Positions 36,501 through 45,982 of a stretch of DNA of 64,000 nucleotides are shown piece after piece (position 1 is the stretch's first letter; every line of letters starts with the position of its first letter). A model generated the notes under the pieces. It was not told the origin of the DNA, did no database searches, and worked only from the letters and a program-made list of their open reading frames with translations. Origin of the DNA: Cocos nucifera (Eukaryota; Streptophyta; Magnoliopsida; Arecales; Arecaceae); the NCBI GenBank assembly GCA_006176705.1, contig QRFJ01000061.1:1690989-1754988 (forward strand), written 5' to 3'. Both the position numbers and the translations under genes were made by a program.

Positions 36501-39131
36501 TTCGCAAGATCCATCCTTGCTGATCAGTTTATAGTGTAGGTGCAAGTTCTTGTTCATGGATTAGCAAGATCCATCCTTGCTGATCAGTTTATAGTGTAGG
36601 TGTAAGTTCTTGTGCATGGTGTTTGGATCCTGATGCTTGTTCAAATTGAAAGTGCTTTATGCCTCACTAAAATCCCCTTTGTTGAAACCTAGACTTCATA
36701 ACCTATCCTTTTTTCCATATGTTTCTTGTGGGTTGAGCGTATAAACCAAAGCCATTTTCTACAATCTCTGTTATCTAAAAGCAAGAGAATGATGAGGTTG
36801 GAGGTCTATTTTTCATGGTAAAACTCGATTAATCAATCAGACACACACACACACACTGCACGCATAACATACATACATACATGCACACATGCATAACATA
36901 CATACATAATATTAAGAATGGATTTTATCTAATCAGGCACATCAGGTTAGTCGCTAGGATGAAGAGACTCCCAGATATAGCATTAGAAGTGAAAAAAAAC
37001 TGGTAAACAAATTTACATACATACATACATAATATTAAGAATGGATTTATATCTAATCAGGCACATCTGGTAACCATGAATTTGTCATGAATGGCTTATT
37101 CTTGAAGTTAGTCACTAGGATGAAGAGACTCCCACATATAGCATTAGAAGTGAAAAAAAACTGCTAAACAAATTGTTTGCTAAGCTCTGGTTTAGAGTTG
37201 GTTTCATAAATTTTAGTCGAAGCCATGAAAAACAAAAACAGCAGCTGACCAAGTTGGTTCCTCTAGTTGCAAATTCATGGTATTATCATACTGATTTCAA
37301 AGGTTATATGATAAGGCACTTTGCCAAGAAATAAACAATGGCTGATGTCCTTGGTAAGTGAGAATGATGCAGTCAACCTAAATCTGCCAGGTTTCTTATA
37401 TACCTCACACTAAAACATTTCCTGTTTGTGAATGGAGGGAAATAGCTTTGAGAACATTGAAAGAAAAGAATACATTCTGGGATTAGTATTATTCTTCTAA
37501 AATTTATAGTATTGCCAGTGATTTTTTTTTTTTTTTTTTTGTTTTTTTTGCTAATTTTATGCTTCCATGATATCGCTTTATAATTATTTCCAGTCTGCAA
37601 AAAATATGAAATCAGGAGGAGCTGGGAATAAATTTATCTATCACTATGTCTGTTTTCTTTCTTAGTATCTTCATTGTTGTTTCTAAATTATTTTAGATCA
37701 TCTGTTTGGTCTTATCTGCACAGTTCATGGGTGGTATATGCTCTTTCAAGTGGGCTACCATTTTCGGCTAACCACCATCTTTTACAAAATTATCATAGAT
37801 GTTCCACAATTATGAAGGAAGGCAATGTTCATCAGCACAAGTTTTAGTTCTATAAGCTGCATTCAGTCCATGGACTCAAATTAGTGCCTCAAAGGCAAAT
37901 TTTCTCTGTTCTTTATTTAACTTGCACTGTGGAACGTGTATACAGCATTCTTCACCTGCAAAACTTTGATTGGTATTTTGGTTGATTGTAATGGAGATGC
38001 AGCAGCCAGGAACTCATTTTCTGCAGAGAACCTCCCACCAGATGGCTCTGGATGGATAGAGCTATTTGTCGGAGAAATGACGAATGCCTCTGATATGGAT
38101 GATGCAAGATCTCGTGCTTTCAGAGTGCTAGAATTATTGGAGAAGTCTATCAAGGCTCGTATAGCTGCTGAAGCAGCACGTGGCTTTCAAGAGGTATTTC
38201 AGGCTCTTTAATATCTCATGCTTGGTAGTTGGAGGTGTTTGGTTTGGGAGAGTTGGGCCTTGAAATCGGAATGGAAATAAGTGTCTCATTCTAATCATTT
38301 GGTTGAGAGGAGTCCCATTCCAATTCCGATTTTAGGGTGTAATGGAATGGTCCAATCTACCTAAAACTCAATCCCCACTTGCCCCTAAGGATTCAAATTT
38401 TCATTTTGATTCCAATTTCAATCCATTTCGATTTCGATTCCGTTCACAAACCAAACATCCCCTAAAAAGAGTTCTCGGTTATTTGCATTGCATCATGAGT
38501 TGGGGGATGCTTGGTTTGCGATCGAAAATGAAATCGAAATTGAAATCAGAGTGGATTGAAATGGGAATTGGAATGACCAAATCTTCTTAAGCATTTGGTT
38601 CACGGCCAGAATCGAAATCGAAATGAAAATTTGAATCCTTAGAAGAGAATGGGGATTGAGTTTTAGATAGATTGAGCCATTCTTATTCCATCCTGATATC
38701 AGAATCAGAATGGAACTCTCCCAAACCAAGCGATTAGAATGTGAGTCATCAATTTCGATTTCCATTCCAGACCTTAATTCCTCCCAAGCACCTTCTTAAT
38801 GTTTCATCTAACATATCTAACGGTTTTACTACGAAAATATATTTAACGTTCTGCATTTAATTGAGGCTAGGAAAATAACAAGCTGAAGGAACAGGTGGAC
38901 GCACTACTTCGTGAGAACACTATATTGAAGCGTGCAGTTGCAATCCAGAATGAGCGTCAGAAAGACTGCGAAGCAGGGAGCCAAGAATTGCTGCAGTTGA
39001 AACAGATGGTCTCACAGTACCAGGAACAGTTGAGGGCACTCGAATTAAACAATTACACACTAGCAATGCAACTCAAACAGGCTCTGCAGAACTCCACCAT
39101 CCCAGGAAATTTTGACCGTGATGTTTTCTAG
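30533..39131 (+). CDS. CUE-domain protein with C-terminal coiled coil, four exons
   Basis: A member of the plant 'ubiquitin system component CUE' family; CUE domains bind ubiquitin weakly, but the plant proteins' precise role is not settled. Exons: 30533-30862, 35297-35453, about 37946-38193, 38871-39131, giving about 331 residues. Residues 1-94 are a low-complexity, Ala/Pro/Ser-rich leader. The CUE domain spans about 96-135, split by the 4.4-kb intron 1 right after SPIAQLRFLFPEMDSQ and resuming with ILQRTLEACNSNMDSAIKSL. Exon 3 carries DGSGWIELFVGEMTNASDMD and an alanine/arginine-rich helix. Exon 4 (NNKLKEQVDALLREN to NFDRDVF) is a predicted coiled coil with regular leucines. The exon 3 acceptor is the least certain: 37946 keeps frame, but CAG sites at about 38003-38006 also would. 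The start is the first in-frame ATG. Confidence 0.9.
33402..33719 (-). pseudogene. Acidic open frame inside the intronic element, unrecognised
   Basis: About 100 codons rich in Glu, Asp and Asn (for example ELTNFEVGLEIEEQEDMLGM). No zinc knuckle, protease or polymerase motif. It could be captured or eroded gag sequence, and its role is unknown. Confidence 0.3.
33655..33930. repeat. GGTAC/CCGTA-type simple repeat block
   Basis: Dense ggtac, ccgta and accggt motifs (for example gtaccggcccgtaccaacc) around an A-rich core at 33727-33783. Looks like a degenerate low-complexity insert within the LTR element. Confidence 0.5.
34014..34081 (-). promoter_or_regulatory. Duplicated primer-binding-site region of the intronic Copia-like element
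   Basis: Two PBS-like 12-mers occur on the minus strand: TGATATTAGAGC at 34070-34081 next to the LTR, and TGGTGTCAGAGC (11 of 12 to the canonical site) at 34014-34025. Each is next to a copy of catg.agaactataaac on the plus strand. Confidence 0.5.
36504..36623. repeat. Two-copy 60-bp tandem duplication in CUE intron 2
   Basis: Unit gcaagatccatccttgctga...gtgtaggtg.aagttcttg is repeated with period exactly 60 and only a few changes. Confidence 0.9.
36840..37173. repeat. (AC)n/(CATA)n and a duplicated segment of 115-160 bp in CUE intron 2
   Basis: Segment catacataatattaagaatg to ctggtaaacaaatt (36898-37012) recurs at 37015-37173 with a 41-bp insertion (aaccatgaatttgtcatgaa...). CATA repeats stand at both left edges, a plausible slippage or unequal-crossover substrate. 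Confidence 0.85.
38231..38463. mobile_element. MITE-like element, left member of an opposed pair (CUE intron 3)
   Basis: It begins ggaggtgtttggtttgggag and ends caaaccaaacatcccc, so the ends are inverted repeats of about 16 bp. The interior is AT-biased with alternating gattcc/aatttc phrases. No coding capacity. Confidence 0.6.
38502..38792. mobile_element. MITE-like element, right member of an opposed pair (CUE intron 3)
   Basis: It begins gggggatgcttggtttgcg and ends with cccaaaccaagcg and then cctcccaagcacc. Its interior is the reverse complement of the left member (attcaaattttcattttgat against atgaaaatttgaatcc), so the two form one long inverted repeat within a 680-bp intron. Confidence 0.6.
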
Positions 39132-39286
39132 GAAACTCGGGCTCTAATACTCTTATTTTGAGATCTTTTGCTGCAATCGCAAGAAGTTGTCTTCTCAAAA
39201 TGGGTCCAACCTAGACTGTTAATAGTTCTGAAGGGTCTTCTATGGATGCGTGTGCACTTGTCAACAATTTTGTATATAGGTGACCA

Positions 39287-39292
39287 AATAAA
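39287..39292 (+). terminator. Poly(A) signal of the CUE gene
   Basis: AATAAA about 155 bases after the stop, with a second variant (caataaac) a few bases on. Confidence 0.6.
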
Positions 39293-39785
39293 TATACAAT
39301 AAACTAATAACCAGACTATAATTTTTAGTTCCTGTTGATTAGGATTTTAATGTCCAGCTCAAGTTTCAAAGTTTCTTTAATTGCCAGTCCCCAGCGGTTC
39401 TACACACTTATATGTACAAATTACAAATAACTATAAACACGCAAACATAAATGTGTATAGGTACAATATAACTGTGTACAGGGAGAATATAACTAAAAAT
39501 TAAATGATAATGGTCAAGGGACTGCATGGTCCTTAGAAGAAAAGACCGGCCGTTAAGTTCCCTCCTAATATATGCACAAATTTCTTTTCTTGAGTCAGTT
39601 ATTTTTTAAAGAAGTACAATATATGCTGGAACATTTTGCTTGACCAGTAGTGATTGCTTAACATGTCATCTTATATTAATTGTTACGTAACTTAATGTTC
39701 ATACGTAGATGGTCTTCAAACTTTGACCATGCAATAAACAAGTCTCTGGCGGACAATTTCCTGAAAAAGATAGCCTGTCTTTAGC

Positions 39786-41035
39786 GAACAAAATTTATAT
39801 GCGACGGACTCCGAAGAAAATTATGAGGTGAGATTTCGTTCTTAAAAAAGAAACTTAAAAATAAAAAAAAAATTTCTATAAATAAAATCATTAGTTTTAT
39901 AATCAAAATTTAAAAAAATATAATATTTTTTTCTTATTTTTATAGTATATTTTTTTATCGATACATACTATATGGCCAAATAATATACATCAAATAAGTT
40001 AATCATTAAGTAAGTCAATACATACTTCCAAATAAATCGATATATAATTTTTAGAATATAAAGTTCATCAGTATATAATATATGGCCAGATAATATACAC
40101 TTAGCAAATTAATCATTTAGTAATCCAATATATATCTCCAAGCAAATTGATATATAATTTATAAAATATTATATTCATTATATGATATAGCGATACACAC
40201 TCATAGGCTTCTTGATATATACTACAAGTTTTTTTGATGTGAACCTAGTAGTGATCCAATATACACTTCTAGATAAATTGATATATAGTTTTCAAAATAT
40301 AAAGTTTACCAATAGTACATGGCCAAGTGATCATATATATTTGGCAAACTAGTTATCTAGCAAACCAACAAACATCTTTAAATAGATTAATACATAGTTC
40401 TAATAGTATCATATTCATCCGTACATGCTATATGATATGGTGATATACACCGATCAATATTTTAATACATAGTGCAAGCTTATTTGATACATACCTAGAA
40501 ACTATATATTGATTTATCTGAAAATATATATTAGATCATTATTACATGTATATCAAAGAAGTTGGTAGTATATATCAAAAAGTCAATAAGTGTGTATCAC
40601 CAGACCATGTGATGTATACTGGTGAATATAATGCTCCAAAAATTATATATCAATTTGCTTTGATATATGTATTAAATTGCTAGAAGACTAATTTGTCAAG
40701 TATTTATTATCTAGCAATATACTATGTATTGGTAAATTCTATATTTTAGAAATTATGTATTAATTTATTTAGAAATATATATTAATTTTCTTCATAATTA
40801 ATTTGTTTAGTATGTATAATACAGTCATGTAGTATGTACCGATAAAAAAAATATGTTGAAAACCATAAATGCCATCTTTTTTTTAAAAAAAATTATGGAA
40901 TTGACATCTCTATTAGTAGAAAAGTCTTTGGATTATAGATTTATTCTTTAAGATTAGTGTTAAGAAAAATTTATCAAACCATGAAGTTCATCCTATAATT
41001 TTTTCTCTGGTACCCACTCCATATGAATTTTGTCC
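39786..41035. mobile_element. Long-TIR fold-back element, Mutator-like, with 9-bp TSD
   Basis: Left end gaacaaaatttatatg and right end catatgaattttgtcc are inverted. The similarity continues inward through most of each half (for example atatatggccagataatata-type phrases on the left and their complements on the right), so the 1250-bp element can fold on itself. Flanks are GTCTTTAGC (39777-39785) and GCCTTTAGC (41036-41044), 8 of 9 identical. The 9-bp length is the Mutator superfamily signature. No transposase or captured gene is visible. Confidence 0.7.
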
Positions 41036-41209
41036 GCCTTTAGCCACCAGCGAGGGTTGTATGGAAGCTTGAGACGAATACATAGTCATCCTACCATTAA
41101 ATAAAGCATAGACCACCAGCAATTGAAATATTAGTTCTCGTTTCCCATAGACATAAAAGTTCAAAGGTCCAAATGATCTGTGTCAGGGAACTTTCTTTGT
41201 GTTGATAAG

Positions 41210-42988
41210 TGGATAATAACATAAAAAAATAATAATAATAAAAATAAAAAAGATTCCTATTGGAAGTCTTCTTTCACCCAACTTCATCGAAGAGAAAGTC
41301 AAATTTGAAGAGGATTCAGCCTCCTCTCCATCCTATTTAAAAGAACGAACCCTTCCTTCTCCTCTACAAAGCCACAAGCCGGCCCTCCTCCCCCCTTCTT
41401 CATCTCTCTTTCTCCCAATTTCTGCCGAATCCCTTACATTATGCCCGCCGGAAATCAAGATCGGAGACACTATCGGAGCTTGAGGTAAATCCCTACCCCT
41501 CTTCCTCTCCTTCTTCCCTTTCTTTCCACGGCCTCAAATGCCGCTGGCAGCTGCTGAATTCACTGAAAAATCAATCTAAATGAATCTCCTATTTTCATTC
41601 TTTTTTTTTTTGATTTCTCACCGACCGGTGATGTCGCCGGCCATCTCTTGCTCCACCACCATCGGCCGCTCGTTGTCGGACCTCCGACCGTGTCACCGGA
41701 GCGCGAGCCACCAGCCCCTCCCTCCCCTGTTCGGTCGAGAGAGAAAAGAAGAAAAGAAAAGAAAGAAAGAATAAGAAGAAAAGAAAAGAAAGAAAAAAGG
41801 AAAAGAAAAAAAGAAAAAGAAAGAGAGAAAAAGAATTTTCTCTCTTCTCTCTCTCCTCTCTCTAGGGCTCTACTCTCTCTCTAACTAAACTATGGACCCC
41901 ATAATGAACCTAAGATAACATCAAGATGACCGAGAACTACTCAAAAATTCATGCAGTACATCGAATTCCAGTTCGATCTGTCAGAAATTCATAGTATCTG
42001 ATCATAGTTAACCCACATTAAATCATCCTAACATGATCCTTGATGATTCTAATCATGATTGCATCTTTTAATGGATATAGAGATTTTTTTTCTACTTTCT
42101 CTCTCCTCTCTACTTTCTTTCTCTAGAAACTTTGGTACCAAGTCATGCCTTTCTCTTTTAGGGATCCATATGGACTTCGATAAGATGACCTTGAGTTGAT
42201 TTGGTGCCCGGATGATCTATCGAATTGATCATCCAATCAATCGTCTCTTTTATTATTATTTAATTTTATTAAATTTGATGAATAAAAAATAATTATAAAT
42301 TAATATTTAAAATAGAATTATCTAATTCTTTCAAAAAAGTCTGAAGATTTAGAATGATCAAGGTAAGTAGATCTCACGCTTCTTATTTATTTTTAAATTA
42401 TTAAATTTTTTCTTGTAAATAAATTATTATTCATGAAATTATATTTTTTATAAAATAAGGATCAGCATATGAGATATAAAAAAGCATGTTTTATTATAAT
42501 TATTGATTTCATGAGCATTTTTTTTATGAAAATGATATATTTTATGAACTATGAATTTAAATATTGCATTATTATGAAAAAACTTATGCTTGATTCGATA
42601 AGAAAGCATAGGTTTTATTTACTAAGCTAGTATAGCTTATATATTTTTTTTTTTATAGAGAATTAAGTTTAGGACCGATAAAGAATCTAGGCTTAGAGAT
42701 TTGCATAGCAAGTTTGAAAATTTTAATAGCTGAACTTAGTTTGTTAGATGATCATAAACTTGTAGTTATTTATTTATAATTTTGAGACATAGGTTTGGTT
42801 TTTGATCATGGATTTAGATGCTCTGAACTAATTTTGGTTTGATTATTTGATGGATAATTAATTTGAATCTTTATTTATATTTTAATTATGAAGGAATTTA
42901 ATTGATTATGATCAATAGGCTTCGTGTTATCGAGGATGGTACTTTTTGGTAGCATGACCATGTTATGTTTTGGATTTGGAGAATAATA
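41210..42988 (+). repeat. 5' LTR of the chromovirus-like element
   Basis: Pairs with 45983-48173 through gtcttctttcacccaacttc, the CT/GA-rich block near 41740-41880, and tagcatgaccatgttatg near the end. It lacks about 390 bp present in the 3' copy. Confidence 0.85.
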
Positions 42989-42993
42989 TTTTA

Positions 42994-43005
42994 TAGTATC
43001 AGAGC
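42994..43005 (+). promoter_or_regulatory. tRNA-Met primer-binding site of the chromovirus-like element
   Basis: TAGTATCAGAGC sits a few bases after the 5' LTR, 11 of 12 bases of the initiator-tRNA-Met complement used by plant Gypsy and Copia elements. Confidence 0.75.
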
Positions 43006-43160
43006 AATAAGTTTGATCATAGGTAGACCTTAAAAGTCTAGTAATGGTAAATAGATCTCGTTTAGCTAGGTCATGTTTGATTGAATGAGAATAAATGAGT
43101 TTTCTTAGAGTTTCTATTTCTTATAAAATTGATTAATGCTAGTATTTTTGATAGGTGACG

Positions 43161-45690
43161 ATGAGCGATAGTGAGAATGAAGTCTTGGCAAACATTACCA
43201 CTAAGAGGAGAGGAGCAAGAAGAACTATATTGAGAGATGCCAACCAGATGGTTGAGCAGGCTCCTAATGTGCCAGCCACTCAAGCAGACATTGCTGGAGT
43301 TTGTGAAGTGATGGCTCAGCTTATTTAACAACAATAATAGACACAATTTGCTTCTCGACCTATGCCATCTTTAGAGTTATATTTGTTGCCCAATGATGGC
43401 TATCCAAGAAAAAGGGTGAATTGGGTTCTTTTAAAATCTTGACCAAATTAAAAACTCTAAGTCAAATATGTACTTCTATTTAAAATAACTTAAGTTTTTA
43501 TGATGAATATACAAAGTATAGTAGTGGAATTAAAAGCAATGAGATAATTTAAGTGAATAAAGCAAATAAGTAATGCAAGAATGAAAAGCTAGAAATTAAA
43601 GCACACCATAAATACAAGTGATTTATAGTGGTTCGATGCAACCCGTTCCTACGTCTACTCTCCAAGCTATCTTCTTGAAAATTTTACTATAATCTCTCGA
43701 TTACAGTATGTTTGTTTTAATCTGGGATCATAAATAAATTCAGTTAGTTTTATCAGGCTCACCAACCACAATCCTATACTAATAGTTTTTCGGATTCACT
43801 ATCAACCCAGTTGATTTTCTAGGCTCACCAACCAAAATCTATACAATGTTCAATTACAGGCTTGGATCAGCCTAATCCCCAAGTTTCTTTTCTCCAAAAA
43901 AATTTATAAAAAAATAAAAATACAAGATAAATAAAATTTAGTATAAAATAAAAATAAAAAGAAAACTCTTTTTGAAGTACGAAGAAGAGGTTGAATCTAT
44001 GCTCTTTAAAGGCTTGAACACTCTTCTTTGAATGCTAAAGAGAATGCTTGAGAAGTTATGGAAGATATTTCTTGAAAACTCTCTAAATTTGAAGCTCAAA
44101 TCTCTCTATTTTCTCTTTCTCTTGGATGTTCAATGTTGCTCACTCAACTTTGAATGATTTCTTCTTTCAATCCACTTTTCTTATTTTTCCATTGAGTCTC
44201 TAACCTTTTATATGCTTGAAAGTGGCTGAAGAATAAATTTTGACCGTTGGAGCCCTTGGAATAGCCATTGGAAGTCATTGTGGATAAATAATTAAAGTTC
44301 TAAAAAACTAACCGTTACAGTCACTGGGTTGGCTCAATTTTTTACTGGGTTGGTTCAGTTTTCAACTGGATCAGCTCAGTATCAATAGACTTCAAAATTC
44401 ATCTTTCTATCTTTTTATTTTCTGAGACTAAGCCGACTAAGTTTTTTACTGAGCCGACTAAGTACTCTCAGTTTTTTACTAGATCATCTTAGTTCTCAGC
44501 CTTCAATAATTCTACAAATATTTCTGCATTAGTGGCTTTTTATCTTCAACTTTTGAAAACTTCTTCCATCTTGATTTTTATAATATTTTTCATCATTAAG
44601 GCTTCCAAAAACTTCTTGTTTGACTTTTATTTAAGCATTTGAAATCATTCTTTCTTTTTTATTTTTCTTCTTTTGAGAGAATTTCTTCTATGAATAATTT
44701 CTTCATTCCGATCTTGAAAAATATTAGAAAATTATGAGCACTTAGAAATTTAAAACTACACATCCTCATAAACATAGTTAGACTTTATAATTTATATTTA
44801 AAACTCTTTGTCATCATCAAAATCAATCTTTGGATCAACAATATTATGAAAGGTTTAGAAACTCAACCCACTACTGTTTGAGGGTGGACTTGATCCTCTA
44901 GTTGCAAAGACTTGGATTCAAGAAATAGAAATGATGTTTGATGCACTACAGTATCCCGAGGAGGTGAAGGTTAGGCTAGCCATTCCCATGCTAAAAGAAA
45001 ATACTGAGTTTTGATGGACTGCAATAAAAATTGTATATGAAAATACTAATAACCAGCTGACATGAAAGAAATTCAAGAAAATATTTTATGATCAATACTT
45101 TTTCAATTCAATGAAATTAGTAAAAGAGAATGAGTTCTTGGCTTTGAGATTAAAAAATGACATGATAGTATTAGAGTATGCAAATAAATTTAATAAGTTA
45201 GGCCACTTTTGCCCCCAACTCATGGAGTTCGAAAGGAGTAGAGCTAACAGATTTGAGCAAGGTCTAAGGTGTGAAATTCCATCTCGATTGTCTTCTCATC
45301 TTTTTAATGATTATAAAGATGTATTAAAACAAGCTTTGAAAGTGAAATCTGAGATGAAAAGATCGGAACAAGAGAGGAGTAACAAAAAATGACTGAGGTC
45401 AGTAGAAAATCTATATGATGGACTAAAAAATTTTACTAATACATCAGATAACAATAAAGAAGCTATGACCTATAAATATTATGGCAAAGATCATCATGGA
45501 CCTTGTCTCAAAAGGTTACGAGCATGCTTTTCATGCAGAAGAATAGGACATATGGCATGAGATTGTCCTATTAAGAAAAAGGATAATTCAAAGATTTCTA
45601 AACCAGCAGATCAGAAACCACAAGGGAATGCATGAGTGTTTGCTTTGACCCAGCAAGATGCTAATGCAAATGATCAAACAGTTATAGGTA
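43161..45690 (+). pseudogene. gag polyprotein, interrupted and degenerate
   Basis: Starts MSDSENEVLANITTKRRGAR and runs to about 43383, where a solo LTR is inserted. It resumes at 44841 with FEGGLDPLVAKTWIQEIEMM-type sequence (frame-adjusted) and QYPEEVKVRLAIPMLKEN, the retrotransposon gag domain, then 45111-45392 (LRLKNDMIVLEYANKFNKLG). A CX2CX4HX4C zinc knuckle at 45525-45566 reads CFSCRRIGHMA-stop-DC, so the knuckle itself carries a nonsense codon. Several other stops make it non-functional. Confidence 0.85.
43384..44840 (-). mobile_element. Nested Copia-type solo LTR (Maximus/SIRE-like) with 5-bp TSD
   Basis: A 1457-bp insertion in gag is bounded by TGTTG...CAACA and flanked by a perfect ATATT duplication (43379-43383 and 44841-44845). 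Read on the minus strand it opens tgttgatccaaagattgatt and continues tgatgatgacaaagag, the usual start of long Copia LTRs. No second LTR, PBS-gag or pol is present, so it is a solo LTR left by LTR-LTR recombination. Removing it with one TSD copy rejoins gag. Confidence 0.75.
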
Positions 45691-45699
45691 TCATTCTAA

Positions 45700-45982
45700 A
45701 CCCTTAGATATTAATGTGTTCATTCTTTTATAACTTTCAAGTTTAACCGTATATCTGTAGAATTGAATAAACCACTATATATGATATCTCTATTATTAGG
45801 AAAGTCATTTTCACTAATATTTTATTTAAACACTGCATCATTTTTTTCAATGAGGAAGCTAGGATTAATAGAAACTGGTTTAAAGAATAGTAAAGATGAT
45901 ATGAAGACAAAGAATCCTCATCTGTTTAAAAACAAAGATATGCCAAGTTTCGATGATGAAATTTTTTGTAAGAGGAATAGAA
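45700..45982 (+). pseudogene. Protease remnant fused to the end of pol by deletion
   Basis: Around 45730 FITFKFNRISVELNKPLYMI matches the segment after the DSGA box of plant Gypsy proteases, though the DSGA itself is gone. The frame then jumps to a polar tail ending KRNRM at 45985, next to the 3' LTR. RT, RNase H and integrase appear to have been deleted between these points. Confidence 0.5.

Noticed and set aside
41580..41884. Lys/Arg/Glu-rich frames, also present at 46211-46660
   Set aside because: They occur in both LTRs of the same element and come from GA-rich simple sequence.
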